Notes: generated from the letters alone by a model not told the origin. 64,000 nucleotides of DNA from Streptomyces sp. NBC_00273 (GCF_036178145.1 NZ_CP108067.1:8137001-8201000), one strand, 5' to 3'; positions 31,341 to 44,200 are shown, numbered from the stretch's first letter. A program made the numbers and translations.

Positions 31341-31403
31341 CCGCCGTCCCCGTAGACCCTCGGGCACCAGACCTTCAGGCACCAGACCTTCAGACCTTCA
31401 GAC
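31341..31403 (+). repeat. Short direct repeats in the cchD-cchE gap
   Basis: CACCAGACCTTCAG occurs twice in a row with one base between, and ACCTTCAG occurs a third time directly after. The repeats end next to the annotated cchE ATG. Function unknown; replication slippage is the simplest origin. Confidence 0.6.
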
Positions 31404-32264
31404 ATGCCTACTTCAGGGGGAGTTGTGGCCGCATCGCAGATCGCCGGGACCGAGTCCGACGGGGACGAGGCCGTACGGCTGGCGGCCAGAGGGGTCACCG
31501 TCGGGTACGGCGGCCGGGTCGTCATCGACGACCTCCACGTGGCGATCCCACCGCGGGTGATCACCACGATCATCGGCTCCAACGGGTGCGGGAAGTCGAC
31601 CCTGTTGCGGACCCTGTCCCGGCTGCTCAAGCCGACCAGTGGATCGGTCGTGCTGGACGGCGAGGACATCGGCCGGCTCAGGACCAGGGACGTGGCCAAG
31701 AAGCTCGGCCTGCTGCCGCAGGCTCCGGTGGCGCCCGAGGGGCTCACCGTGGCCGACCTCGTCGCCAGGGGCCGCCATCCGCACCAGAGTTGGCTGCGGC
31801 AGTGGTCCTCCGACGACGCCGACGTCGTGGCGCGGGCCCTGGCCATGACCGGGGTGTCCGACCTGGCCGACCGCCCGGTCGACGCGCTGTCGGGCGGGCA
31901 GCGGCAGCGCGTCTGGATCTCGATGACGCTGGCCCAGGGCACCGACCTGCTGCTCCTGGACGAGCCGACCACCTATCTGGACCTGGCGCACGCGATCGAC
32001 GTGCTCGACCTCGTGGACGACCTGCACGAGTCGGGATGCACCGTGGTCCTGGTGCTGCACGACCTCAACCTGGCCGCGCGCTACAGCGACAACCTCATCG
32101 TGATGAAGGCCGGTTCGATCCTTGCGCAGGGGCATCCCCGTGACGTGATCACCGCCGAGCTGTTGTACGAGGCGTTCGGGCTGCGCGCCAAGGTGATCGA
32201 CGACCCGGTGGGCGACCGACCGCTCATCGTGCCCATCGGGCGCGCCCACGTGAACACCCCATAG
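31404..32264 (+). CDS. cchE: Ferric-siderophore ABC transporter ATPase, FecE/FepC type
   Basis: The 286-residue ATPase has Walker A IGSNGCGKSTLLRTL, Q-loop LGLLPQAPVAPEGLTV, signature [12 protein letters not shown], Walker B LLLLDEPTTYLD and the switch His in LVLHDLNLAARY, all intact. It would energise uptake through CchC/CchD. ATG 31404 has no clear ribosome binding site. GTG 31425, just after AGGGGGAG, is a reasonable alternative and would remove seven residues. Confidence 0.93.
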   Translation: MPTSGGVVAASQIAGTESDGDEAVRLAARGVTVGYGGRVVIDDLHVAIPPRVITTIIGSNGCGKSTLLRTLSRLLKPTSGSVVLDGEDIGRLRTRDVAKKLGLLPQAPVAPEGLTVADLVARGRHPHQSWLRQWSSDDADVVARALAMTGVSDLADRPVDALSGGQRQRVWISMTLAQGTDLLLLDEPTTYLDLAHAIDVLDLVDDLHESGCTVVLVLHDLNLAARYSDNLIVMKAGSILAQGHPRDVITAELLYEAFGLRAKVIDDPVGDRPLIVPIGRAHVNTP

Positions 32265-32287
32265 ATCAAACAAAGTTACGTTGCAAG

Positions 32288-32306
32288 TAAGGCTAGGCTA
32301 GCCTCA
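32288..32306 (+). promoter_or_regulatory. Iron box 3 overlapping the cchF -35 region
   Basis: TAAGGCTAGGCTAGCCTCA matches the iron box consensus at 15 of 19 positions. A -10-like TAGGGT at 32318-32323 places this operator over the -35 region, so DmdR1-Fe would block RNA polymerase directly. It shows that cchF starts a second transcription unit. Confidence 0.8.
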
Positions 32307-32377
32307 CTTGGGCGCGGTAGGGTTTGGCTGCCCTCGGGCGGAACTGCAGTGGACGGCACGAAAGCAAGGGATTTCGG

Positions 32378-33433
32378 ATGCTTTTCCATCGAACGACACG
32401 TATGAAGCCCTGGCAGCGGCTGGCGGCAGGAGTGTCCGCCGCGACCCTCGGTGTCGGCCTCCTGGCCGGATGCGGTTCCGATTCGGCGGACCAGGCCGAC
32501 AAGAAGAGCGACGGCGCCCCGGCCGCCGGGGGTACCTTCCCGGTCACCGTGGAGCACGCCTTCGGATCGACCAAGGTCGAGAAGGCTCCCAAGCGGGTCG
32601 TCTCGGTCGGATACACCGACGACCAGGCCATCCTGGCGTTCGGCAGCAAGCCGGTCGGCATGGTCGACCAGTACCCGAACCCACCGGGCACCTCCCCCGA
32701 CATCAACACCCAGTGGCCGTGGGTGAAGGAGAAGTGGGGGGACACCCGCCCCGAGGTCGTCATGAGCAACGGTGACGCCGGCCCGAACTACGAGAAGATC
32801 GCGGCCCTGCGGCCGGACCTGATCATCGCCGTGTACTCCGAGATCGACCAGGCCGGCTACGAGAAGCTCTCCAAGGTCGCTCCGACGGTGGGCCGCACCA
32901 AGGCCGAGAAGGAGCCGTTCAGCGCCCCCTGGCAGGACAACGCCGTCCACATCGCCAAGGCGCTGGGCCAGGAGGCCAAGGGCACCGAACTGGTGAAGGG
33001 CATCCAGGACAAGCTCGACACGGCCAAGAAGGCGCACCCCGAGTTCGCGAACCAGACGGCCGTCCCGCTGTCCTGGTACAAGGACTCGGTGGCCCCGTTC
33101 ACCACCACCGACGTGCGCGGCCGGCTGGTGACGGGCATCGGCTACAAGGGCCAGACCGAGATCGACAAGATCGCGGACGGAAAGTTCTACACCACGCTCT
33201 CCCCGGAGCGCATGGACCTCGTCGACGTCGACCGCATCTTCGTCATCGCCGACAAGGCGGACCAGGAAGCACTGAAGAAGTTCCAGCTGTTCACCAACCT
33301 GAACGCGGTCAAGAACGGCAAGGTCTCCTACCTCCTCGACAGCGAGGGCCCGGCCGTCGGCGCGGCCATGTCCCAGGGCACCCTGCTCTCCCTGCCGTAC
33401 GCGATCGACGAACTCGTCAAGTCGGTCGGTTAG
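32378..33433 (+). CDS. cchF: Ferric-siderophore binding lipoprotein
   Basis: The 351-residue protein has a lipoprotein signal (basic N-terminus, hydrophobic stretch, lipobox LLAGC) and the periplasmic-binding fold of the iron-siderophore class: PKRVVSVGYTDDQAILAFGSKPVG, LRPDLIIAVYSEI, KVAPTVG, then YLLDSEGPAVGAAMSQGTLLSLPYAIDELV. It would capture the ferric siderophore outside the membrane and deliver it to CchCD. ATG 32378 is preceded by AAGGGA; ATG 32402 is an alternative. It has its own iron-box promoter. Two bases separate it from cchG. Confidence 0.93.
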   Translation: MLFHRTTRMKPWQRLAAGVSAATLGVGLLAGCGSDSADQADKKSDGAPAAGGTFPVTVEHAFGSTKVEKAPKRVVSVGYTDDQAILAFGSKPVGMVDQYPNPPGTSPDINTQWPWVKEKWGDTRPEVVMSNGDAGPNYEKIAALRPDLIIAVYSEIDQAGYEKLSKVAPTVGRTKAEKEPFSAPWQDNAVHIAKALGQEAKGTELVKGIQDKLDTAKKAHPEFANQTAVPLSWYKDSVAPFTTTDVRGRLVTGIGYKGQTEIDKIADGKFYTTLSPERMDLVDVDRIFVIADKADQEALKKFQLFTNLNAVKNGKVSYLLDSEGPAVGAAMSQGTLLSLPYAIDELVKSVG

Positions 33434-33435
33434 GT

Positions 33436-35229
33436 GTGAGCACCACCGCCACGCGCGTCGCCCCGTCGACCCTGCGCACCACGACCGGACGCGAGGCCAC
33501 CCGCTGGGTCGCGACGCACTGCCGCGAGGTGCCGTGGCTGACCTTCGCCACCGTGTTCACCACGGTGGCGGGGGCGGCCCTCCAGGTGCTCCCGCTGCTC
33601 CTGCTCGGCCGGGTCGCCGACGGGGTGGTCGCGGGCGGACCGCGCTCGATCCTGGTCACGACCGGGGTGTTGATGGTGGCCGCCGCGCTGCTCGGCGCGG
33701 CGGCCACCGCCCTGTCGACCTACCTCATCGGGCGCCTCGGCGCGGACCTGCTCGCCCGGCTGCGCGAAGGCGCCGTCCGGGCGGTGCTGGGGATGCCGAG
33801 CGCCCGCATCGAGCAGGTCGGCCGGGGAGACGTGCTCTCCCGGGTCGGCGACGACGTGGCCGTCCTGTCCAAGGGCATCAGGACGGCCGTCCCCACCGTG
33901 TTCTCGGCGGGGGTGCTGGTCGTCATCGCCACGCTCGGCATGTTCGGCCTGGACTGGCGGCTCGGACTGGCCGGTGCCTGCGCGCTGCCCGCGTACGGGC
34001 TGGCCCTGCGCTGGTACCTGCCCCGCTCCGCCCCGCTCTACCAGAAGCAGCGGGCGGCCCAGGCCGACCGCGCCCAGGCCCTGATCAGCGGGCTGAACGG
34101 GATCGACACGGTCCGCGCGTACCGCCTCGAAGGGGCCGTCCGCGAGAAGGTCACCCACGAGTCGTGGCGGGTGCGCGAACTCGGCATCGAGGTGTTCCGG
34201 CTCTTCGGCCGCTTCGTCGGCCGCGAGAACCGCGCCGAGTTCATCGGACTGGTCCTGATCATCGTGGTGGGGTACGCGCTGCTGGAGGCCGACGCCGCCA
34301 GCCTCGGCGAGGTCTCCGCGGCCCCCCTGCTGTTCCACCGCCTCTTCACCCCGCTCGGCTCGATCATGTTCACCTTCGACGAGGCGCAGAAGTCGGGCGC
34401 GAGCCTGACCCGCCTGGTCGGAGTACTGGAGGAGGACGCGGAGGACCGGCTGGTGGGGGCCCTGGCCGCGACGCGGGCGGCGGACCCGCCGGACCCGGTG
34501 ACCGTGGAGGTGCGCGGGCTGACGTTCCGCTATCCCGACTCCGAGGATCCGGTCGTCCGGGACGTGGACCTCACGATCCCGGCAGGCACCTCGCTCGCGC
34601 TGGTCGGGGCCACCGGCGCGGGCAAGTCGACTCTCGCGGCGCTGATCGCGGGCATCGGCACCCCGCAGGCCGGGTCGGTCCGCATAGGGTCCACCGACCT
34701 CGCCGGTCTCGACGAGGCCGGGGCGCGGGCCCTGGTGAGCATCCTGACGCAGGAGACCCACGTCTTCTCCGGTCCGCTCGCCGAGGACCTGCGCCTGGCC
34801 GCACCGGAGGCGACCGACGCCGAGCTGAGGGACGCCCTGCGCACGGTCGGCGCCGACGCATGGGTCGACGCACTGCCCGACGGGCTGAACACCCCGGTCG
34901 GCGAGGGCGGCGAACGCCTCGACGTCACCAAGGTCGCCCACATCGCCCTGGCCCGGCTGGTTCTGGGCCGCACCCCCGTCGTGGTGCTCGACGAGTCCAC
35001 GGCGGAGGCGGGCAGCGAGGGCGCGGCCGAGCTGGAACGGGCCGTGCTCGCCGCCTGCGCGGGCCGGACCACGCTGTTCGTGGCACACCGGCTCACCCAG
35101 GCGATGGCGGCGGACCGGATCGCCGTACTGGACGCGGGACGCGTCGTGGAGCAGGGGACGCACGAAGAGTTGGTGGCCCTGAGCGGCCGCTACGCACGAC
35201 TGTGGCGGGCCTGGCGCGAAGGCAGCTAG
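33436..35229 (+). CDS. cchG: Siderophore ABC exporter half with degenerate signature motif
   Basis: The 597-residue protein has a six-helix membrane domain (about 25-310) and an ATPase domain (350-597). Walker A (GATGAGKSTLA), Walker B with catalytic Glu (PVVVLDESTAEAG) and the switch His (LFVAHRLTQ) are intact. Where LSGGQ should stand it reads GERLDVTKVAHIALARL, so its signature motif is lost. The other exporter half, cchI, shows the opposite pattern. The pair probably forms a heterodimer that exports the iron-free siderophore. GTG start; it lacks an obvious ribosome binding site and follows cchF by two bases, so coupling is likely. Confidence 0.9.
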   Translation: MSTTATRVAPSTLRTTTGREATRWVATHCREVPWLTFATVFTTVAGAALQVLPLLLLGRVADGVVAGGPRSILVTTGVLMVAAALLGAAATALSTYLIGRLGADLLARLREGAVRAVLGMPSARIEQVGRGDVLSRVGDDVAVLSKGIRTAVPTVFSAGVLVVIATLGMFGLDWRLGLAGACALPAYGLALRWYLPRSAPLYQKQRAAQADRAQALISGLNGIDTVRAYRLEGAVREKVTHESWRVRELGIEVFRLFGRFVGRENRAEFIGLVLIIVVGYALLEADAASLGEVSAAPLLFHRLFTPLGSIMFTFDEAQKSGASLTRLVGVLEEDAEDRLVGALAATRAADPPDPVTVEVRGLTFRYPDSEDPVVRDVDLTIPAGTSLALVGATGAGKSTLAALIAGIGTPQAGSVRIGSTDLAGLDEAGARALVSILTQETHVFSGPLAEDLRLAAPEATDAELRDALRTVGADAWVDALPDGLNTPVGEGGERLDVTKVAHIALARLVLGRTPVVVLDESTAEAGSEGAAELERAVLAACAGRTTLFVAHRLTQAMAADRIAVLDAGRVVEQGTHEELVALSGRYARLWRAWREGS

Positions 35230-35286
35230 GCCGCCCCTTTTTCGGTTGGGCCAACATATCGATCTGGAAAGGGCGTTGAGCCTCCG

Positions 35287-38200
35287 ATGACGGAATCGAC
35301 CGCTCGTCTCGTGCTGCTTCCTGCCACCCGCCTGGCCGACGTGCGCCGGCGATCCGGTGACTACGGCGATACGACCATCGCCCGGGCCTGCGCCATCGCA
35401 CTGGCCTACTGGGCTACGGGACAGAGCCCCGACGGCCTGGAACTCACCCCCGGCACCCTCTTCGCCGACGTCCTCGGCTGGGCGGACAACGGCGGTGCCG
35501 CAGCGGCCGGCTGGGAGGTCGGGACCGACGGCCCGGACGGCGAGGACGGCCGCAGCATCAGCCTCCCGGAAGGCGTCGTACCGGCCGACGCACAGCTCGC
35601 CCTGGACGACCTGGCCGACTTCCCGGACCGACCCCTCTCCACCATCGGCCCGTCCGGTGTCGCGCAGCGACTCGCGACCCTGGCCGAGTGGAACGACACC
35701 GGGGCGGACCGGATCCGCCCGACCATCGTCGAGATGTTCCGCGAGCAGGCCCGCCTGCGGCCGGACGCCGTCGCCATCGTCGACGAGCACCGCTTGCTGA
35801 CCTACCGTCAGGCGGCCGAGCTCTCCGGCCAGCTGGCCCACCACCTGATCGCCCGCGGAATCACCGCCGAACAGATCGTCGCCATCTCCCTGGACCGCTC
35901 CGCCGCCATGGTGATCAGCCTGCTCGGCGTGCTCCAGGCCGGAGCCGCGTTCGTACCGCTCGACCCGCAGTGGCCCGCCGCGCGCCGCTCCGTCGTCATC
36001 GCCGACGCCCGCGTCGTCCTGCAGCTCAACGACTCGGGCGAGCACGCCCCGGACGAACCGGAAGCCGTGCCCGTCGACCTCGGCGACTGGCGGTTCGGCT
36101 CCTACCCCGGCGAGGGGACCGCCCTCACCGTCCCCGGCGACGCCCTGGCCTATGTGATCTTCACGTCCGGGTCGACCGGCCGGCCCAAGGGCGCGATGAT
36201 CCGCCACGAGGCCATCAGCGAGCGCCTGCTGTGGCAGGTCGACGAGATCCTGGGCTTCGGCCACGACGACGCGTCCCTGTTCAAGGCGCCGCTGTCCTTC
36301 GACATCTCCATCAACGAGATCTTCCTGCCGCTGGTGTGCGGCGGCCGGCTCGTGGTCCTGCGCCCCGGCGGCGAACGCGACCCGCACCACCTGCTCAGCG
36401 TGATCGCCGAGCAGCGCGTCACCTTCACCTACCTCGTGTCGTCCATGCTGGACGTACTGCTGGAGATCGCGGGCGACTCCGGACGCCTCGACAGCCTGCG
36501 GCACGTGTGGTGCGGCGGCGAAGTGCTGACGCCGGAGCTGTACGAGCGCTTCCGCACCCGCCTCGACATACCCATGTACCACGGCTACGGCCCGGCCGAG
36601 ACGACCATCGGCGTCTCGCACGTGATCTACCGGGGCGCCGCGGAACGCCTGTCGACGTCGATCGGCAAGCCCAACCCCAACACCCAGCTGTACGTGCTGG
36701 ACGACGAGCTGCGCCCGGTCCCGTTCGGGGTCGGCGGCGAGCTGTACGTGGGAGGGTTCCTGCTCGGGCGCGGATACGTGGGCGCACCCGGCCTGACCGC
36801 CTCCCGGTTCGTCGCGAACCCCTTCGCCACGGACGGGTCCCGGCTGTACCGCACCGGTGACCTCGCCCGCTTCGCCCCCGACGGATCCCTGGACTTCCTC
36901 GGCCGCGCCGACAACCAGATCAAGATCCGAGGCATGCGGCTGGAGATCGAGGACGTCGAGGTCGGCCTCGCCGAGCACCCCGCCGTACGCCACACCTGCG
37001 TCGTCGCGAAGAAGAACGCGGCCGGCGGCACCTACCTCGTGGGCTACGTGATCCCCGCCACCGGGAGCGAGGACCTGCGCGCCGACGAGGTCAAGGAGTG
37101 GGCCACCGGGCACATGGTGGAGTACATGGTGCCCACCCACATCGTCGTGATGAAGGAGTTCCCGCTCACCGCGAACGGCAAGCTCGACCGGGGCGCGCTG
37201 CCGGAGCCCCAGACCGGCGCCGGCGCGCTCGCCCCGCCCGTCACCGAGAACGAGCGCCTGGTGTGCGCGGCGGTCGCGGCGGTACTGCGGCGCGACGCGG
37301 TCGGCGTCGACCAGGACTTCTTCCAGCTCGGCGGGGACAGCATCCTGGCGATCTCCCTGCTGAGCGCCCTGCGCGAAGCGGGCCTCCACGTCACGGCCCG
37401 CCAGATCTTCACCAACAGCGTCGTGGGCGCGCTGGCAGCGGTCGCGGACCGCGAGGCCGCCGCAGTGGACCACGGCGACGTCGCCACCGGCACGGTCGTG
37501 GGATCGCCGATCGTGCAGTGGCTCGGTGCGACCACGGACGCCATCGACGGCTTCGTGCAGTCGGTGGTGCTCAACACCCCGGCGAACCTGACGGCCGACG
37601 CGCTCGACGCCGTCCTCACCGCCGTGGTCGCACGGCACGACATGCTGCGCGCCGAACTGGTGCGCGGCGAGCGCTGGAGCTTCGAGATCCCGGAGCCGGA
37701 CCACGCCGTAGCGCGCTGGCAGGAGAGCGACCTGCCCCTCGACGAGTGCGTCGCGCTCGCCACCGCCGGGCTGGACCCGGAGAACGGCGTGATGCTGCGC
37801 GCCGTCTGGCGCAGCGAAGCGCGCCAACTGGTCCTGGTCGCCCACCACGTGGTCATCGACGGCGTGTCCTGGCGGATCCTGATGGAGGACCTCTCCACGG
37901 CCTGGCGCTGGTACGTCTCGGGCGCGCCGATCGACCTGCCCCCGGTGGGCACCTCCTTCCGGCGCTGGACGCAGCTGCTGGAGCGCGCGGGATTCGACGG
38001 CGACCGCGACCACTACCGGCGCGCCCTGCCGGGGGCGGACGCGCCGCTGGGCCGGCGCGCGCTGTCCGCGGCTGACACCGTCGCCCGCGAACGCACGACG
38101 ACCCTCTCGGTCGGCCCCGACGTCACGGCCGCGCTCCTGGGCGAAGTCCCCGCGAGGTTCCACGCAGGAGTCAACGACGTCCTGCTGACCGCGCTCGCCG

Positions 38201-41200
38201 TCACCCTCGCCCGATGGCGCCGCGACCTCGGCCAGGACCAGACGTTCGCGCACGTCGAACTGGAGGGCCACGGCCGCGAAGGACGCCACGTGGCGGACTC
38301 CGCCGGCTTCGAGCCGGAACTGTCGCGGACCGTCGGCTGGTTCACCACCCTGTTCCCGGTGACCGTCGACCCCGGCGCCGCCGCCGACCTGACGGCCCCC
38401 GCCTACCTGGTCGCCGCGCTCAAGGCGGTCAAGGAGGACCTCGCCCGGGTGCCGAGCAACGGCGTCTCCTACGGAGCCCTGCGCTACCTGGCCGACACCG
38501 CATTCGACGCGCCCGCACCCCAAGTGTTGTTCAACTACCTCGGCCGCTTCGACGCGGGCTCCGCCGGCGACTGGGAACTCGCGCACACCACGGGCCAGTT
38601 GGGTGAGAGGCGCGACCCCCGGATGCGGCTGCCGCGCGCCCTGGAGTTCAACGCGATCGCCGAACCCGCCGCGGCCGGCGGCGGGTACGAACTGGTCACC
38701 ACCCTCTCCTGGCCCGACGGGCTGCTCGGCGACCAGGACGTCGAGACCATCGGCGGGTACTTCCGCGAGGCCCTGACCGGACTGGCCGCACTGGCCGCCG
38801 TCGACCTGGCCGCACTCGGCCTGGGCGGCCACTCGCCCAGCGACTTCGCCCTGCCCGCACTCACCCAGTCCGACGTCGACGAGCTGGACGGCCCGGCGCT
38901 GCGGGACGTCCTGGCGCTGACCCCGCTCCAGGAAGGCCTCTACTTCCACTCGGTCTTCGACGACGACTCCGCGGGCAGCTACGTCGAGCAGCAGCTCCTG
39001 ACCCTGGACGGCGAGGTGGACGCCGACCGGCTCGCCGCGGCGGCCACCCGACTGCTCACGCTCTTCCCCAACCTGGCCGCACGGTTCACGGCCCTCGCGG
39101 ACGGCCGCGTGGTCTCCGTACTGGAGGGCGGGGTCCGGGCCCCGTTCACCACCCTGGACCGCCCCGGCATCACCGACGAGGAGATCCGCGAGCACGCCGA
39201 GCGCGACCGCCGCGCCGGGTTCGACCTGGCGAGCGGCCCGCTGATGCGGTACACGCTGATCCGCACGGGCCCCGCCCGCAGCGTCCTGGTGCAGACCGTG
39301 CACCACATCATCGCCGACGGCTGGTCGGTGCCGCCGATGCTCCGCGCGCTGCTGACCGAGTACCACGCACCGGGGACCGTGCACCCGCTCGGCGGCTTCA
39401 CCGACTACGTGCGCTGGCTCGCCGGACGCGACGAGGACGAGAGCGACCGGGTGTGGCGCGAACAGCTCGCCGGACTCCCCGGCCCCTCACTCGTCGCCGA
39501 GGGGCACACGCCGTCCGACCGGTTCGCCGACACCGCCACCTCGCCGGAGGGGGACGTCGACGAGGCCGCCCGGTCCGCCGGTGTGCCGCTCAGCGTGGCC
39601 GTGCACAGCGCCTGGGCCGCCACGCTCGGCGGCCTCCTGCACACCAGGGACGTCGTCTTCGGCTCCACGGTGTCCGGGCGCGACGCGGACGTGCCCGGCA
39701 TCGGGGACATGGTCGGCCTGTTCATCAACACGATCCCCGTGCGCGCCCGGTGGACCGCCACCACCCCGGCGCGCGACCTGCTCGCCTCGGTCCGGGACCA
39801 CCAGAGCGCGGTGCTGGCGCACCAGCACGTCTCACTGGCGCGCATCAGCCGTCTGAGCGGAGCCGGCCCGCTCTTCGACACCCTGGTGGTGTTCGACGTG
39901 GCGACCGATGTCGCGGACCTGCGCGGCCCCCAGGACACGCTCGTCATCAGCGACATCGTGAACGAGGGCGCCCCGCACTACCCGTTGACCCTCGTGGTGG
40001 AGCGCGCGCTCGACGGCCGCCCCCGCTTCAACCTGATCTACGACGGCGCGCTGGTGCGGGAGTCGACCGCCCGGACGGTCCTGGACACCTTCACCCGCAC
40101 CCTCACCGGCCTGCTCACCCGGCCGGACGACCTCGTCGACGACCTGGCTCCCACGGGCACCCGGACCCCCGCACCGATCACCCCGACGACGCTGGGCGCG
40201 CTGTTCGACGCCGCCGCGCACCGCGATCCGGCCGCCACCGCCGTCACCCAGTGCGCCCTCGACGGCGGTAGCCGGTCGCTGACCTACGGCGAACTGGCCG
40301 ACGCGAAGGACGAGCTGGCCTCGGCCCTGCGCGCCGCCGGTGTCCGGCCGGGCGAACGGGTCGCCGTCGCCGTCCCGCGCTCCCTCGAACAGGTCGTCGC
40401 CCTCGTCGCCGTCGTCACCGCGGGCGGTGCGTACGTACCGCTGGACCTCGCCTACCCGGACGGACGCCTGGAGTACGTACTCGCCGACGCGGCCCCGCAG
40501 GTCGTGCTCGTGGACCGGGAGCACCGGGACCGCTTCACGCGGCTGCTGGCCCGGGCGGGCGTACCGGCCCGCGTGCTCGTACAGGGGGAGCTGCCGCCGC
40601 AGGACGCCCGGGTCGCCGGGGACGGCTCCGGGCCCGGAGCCGACTGGCACGATCCCGCGTACGTGATCTACACCTCCGGGTCGACCGGGCGGCCCAAGGG
40701 CGTCGTCGTCCCGCACTCCAGCGTGGTGACCCTGCTCGCGAACACGCGAACCGACATGGACTTCGGCCCGCACGACGTGTGGGTCCAGTTCCATTCGTAC
40801 TCCTTCGACTTCGCGGTGTGGGAGCTGTGGGGCGCGCTGGCGCACGGGGCCGAGCTCCTCGTGCCGGAGTACGCACTGACCCGCTCACCCGTCGACTTCC
40901 ACCGTCTGGTGCGCGAGCGCGGGGTGACCGTCCTCAACCAGACCCCGTCCGCCTTCTACCAGTTCATCGAGGCCGACCGGCACGCCGACCAACCCGTCAC
41001 CACCCTGCGCCGGATCGTCTTCGGGGGCGAGGCACTGGATCCCGGGCGGCTGCGCGGCTGGGTCGAGCGGCACGGGACGGCCCGGCCCGAGCTGGTCAAC
41101 ATGTACGGCATCACCGAGACCACCGTGCACGTCACGCACCGGGTCCTGACCGACGAGGACTTCCGCCCCGGCGCCGGGGCCAGCCCGATCGGAGGCCCGA

Positions 41201-44200
41201 TCCCCGGCCTGGTCACCTACCTGCTCGACGACCGGCTCCGACCGGTCCCGCCGGGCCGGGTGGGCGCCATCTACGTCGCCGGCGACCAGGTCTCCCTCGG
41301 CTACCTGGGCCGCCCGTCCCTCACCGCGGGCCGGTTCGTCGCGGACCCGTTCGCAGCCGACGGCTCCCGCATGTACCACACGGGCGACCTCGCCCGCCGT
41401 GCCCTCGACGGCGAGCTCGAGTTCACCGGCCGGGCCGACGACCAGGTGCAGCTCAAGGGCTTCCGCATCGAGCTCGGTGAGGTGGAGGCCGCGATCCGCG
41501 AACTCGACGGCGTCATCGACGCTGCCGTCACCGTGGCCGCCAGCGCGGACCACCTGGTCGCGCACGTCGTGGGCCGGGTTCCCTTCGACACCGCCGGCCT
41601 CGCCGCCCTCGCCGGCGTGCTGGCCTCGAAGCTGCCCGCCCACATGGTCCCCGGCCTGGTCCTCCCCGTCGACGCACTGCCGCTGACGGTCAACGGCAAA
41701 CTGGACCGCAAGGCCCTGACCGCACGCGCCGCGGCGCACGACGCACCGGACGACGTACCGGCCGCCGCGACCGGCTCCACGACGGGTTCCACGACCGGCT
41801 CCGCGCTCACCGCCCTGGTCGACGTCTTCACCGAGACCCTGCCCGGCACCGCCGTCGACGGCGACAGCGACTTCTTCCGGGCCGGCGGCGACAGCATCCT
41901 CGCCATCACCGTCGTCAACCGGGCCAGGGCCCTGGGCCTCGCGATCGCCCCCCGGGACGTGTTCCTGCTCAGGACCCCGCGCGCGCTCGCCGAGCACCTG
42001 GCGACGAACACCCCGCACCCCGCGGTGCCCGGCGCACCCGCCCCCGCCACCGCACCCCGCGAGGACGGCCCGCTGACACCGACCCCGATCATCCTGCGCC
42101 GGCGCGAACTCGGCGGAACCCTCGCCCGGTTCGCCCAGGCCCGGGCCCTGGTCACGGCCGAGGGCACCGGCCACGCCGACGCCGAGCGCGCCGCGAACGC
42201 CGTCGTCGCCGCCCACCCGGCCCTGCGGCTGCGACTGCGCACCGAGCACGGCGTGTGGGCCCTGCGCACCGAACCCGCCCGCGCGGTCACCGTCGTACGC
42301 AGCGACGCGCCCGACGCGACGGCCGCCGCGGACGAAGCCGCCGGGCGGCTCGACCCCGAGGCCGGTGACGTCATCGCGTTCACCTGGCTGGACGCGACCC
42401 GGACCCTCGTGGTCACCGTGCACCACCTCGCCGTCGACGCCGTCTCCTGGCTGATCCTCCTGGACGACATCGCCACCGCCCTGCGCGGGAATCCGCTCGC
42501 GCCGCCGACCACCTCCTACGCCGAGTACGCGCAGGCACTGGCCGACCGGTCGGCCCACGAGACCGGCGGCCTCGGGCACTGGATCACCACCCTCCAGGCA
42601 CCCCCGCTGCTGCCCGTGGCCGAGCGGCCGCGCGAGAGGACGGTCGTACTCCCGCCCGAGGTCAGCGACCTCGTGACGCGCACCGCGCCCCCCGCACTCG
42701 GCGTCGGCCTCACCGAGCTGCTGTGCGGCGCGCTGCGCACCGCGCTCACCCGCATCCAGCCCTCGCCCACCGATCTGGCGATCGAGCTGGAGCGGCACGG
42801 CCGGGTCCCGGCCTCGGCACACCACGACTACACCCGCACGGTCGGCTGGTTCACCGCCATCGCCCCGGTGCGCCTCACCGCGCACACCGACCCCGTCGCC
42901 GCCGCCCGAGAGGTCGCCGAACGCCAGCCGGACGAGCGCGCCCACGTCGCGTACGGCGGGCTCCGGTACCTCAACCCGCAGACGGCCCCCCTGCTCACCG
43001 CCCGCCCGCAGGTGCTGTTCAACTACCTCGGCCGGGGCAGCGAGTCGCAGGCCCTCCACCTCACCGGCGTCGACGAGGGCAGCCCGTACGCCGTCGAGGT
43101 CAACGCCTGGACGGACGCGGCCACCGGAAGCCTGCACGCGGTCTTCAGCCTCGCCGAGGGCGTACCCGACGAGATCACCCAGCACTGGCGGGCCGCCCTG
43201 GAACACGTCGCGGTCGCCGCCACGACCGCCGAGCGCACGGCCCCGGTCACCCCGCTCCAGCGCGGCCTGTTCTTCCAGGCGCAGCTGGCGGGCCCGGCCG
43301 GACACTACGTCGCGCAGAGCTGGTTCACCTTCGACCGGCGCCTGGACACCGACGCACTGGCCGAGGCGATGGCCTGGGTGATCGCCCGGCACCCGGTCGT
43401 GGGCGCCGGCTTCACCACCGATGACGACGGCAGGGCCGTCCAGGTCCTGGGCGCGGGCCGGCGGGTCGGTGTCCGTACGGTCGACCTCGCGACGGACGCG
43501 GAGGTCGACGCCCTGCTCGCCCGCGACCGCGACACCGGATTCGACCCGGGCGAGCCGCCGCTGATCCGCCTGACCGTGGTGCGGCTGCCCGGCGACCGCG
43601 ACGGCCTGCTGCTCAGCTACCACCTGCTGCTCTGGGACGGCTGGTCCCGCGAGATCGTGCTGCGGGACCTGTTCGACGCCTACGAGGCCGCAGTGGCGGG
43701 CGAGCTGACGCCCCCGGCCCCGGCCACGCCCGGCTTCGAGGACTACGCCCGGGCGCTCGACGCGAAGGACCCGGCCGTCTCGGAACGCTTCTGGGCGCAG
43801 CACCTGACCGGTCTGTCCGGTCCGACGCTGCTCGCCGGACCGGCGCCGGCCCTGGTCGACGACCTGCCGCGCACGCTCGTGCACACCCTCTCCGCCGAAG
43901 GGTCACAGCTGCTGCGGGACGTCGCCCGGAGGTACGGCGTCACCCTCAACTCGGTGCTGACCGGCGCCTTCGGACTCCTGCTCGGAGCCCGCACGGGCCG
44001 CGCCGACGCCGTGTTCGGCGTGACCGTCTCCGGTCGCGAGGGCGAGGACCTCTCCGAGGTCGTCGGCGTCCTGCTCAACACCGTGCCCATGTGGACCAGG
44101 GCCCGGCCGGACGACACCGTCCGGGACTACCTGACGGCCGTACAGGCGGCCCGGGTCGAGGCGATGGAGCACGAGCACCTCGGGCTCGGCGAGATCCAGC

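Noticed and set aside
31341..31403. CRISPR or operator array made of CACCAGACCTTCAG repeats
   Set aside because: Only two to three short adjacent copies, no spacers; best explained by slippage.
33430..39384. A 1984-codon open frame on the minus strand across cchG and cchH
   Set aside because: It is antisense to genes with clear NRPS and ABC motifs. Its translation is compositionally biased and has no domain; GC-rich codon bias keeps antisense frames open.
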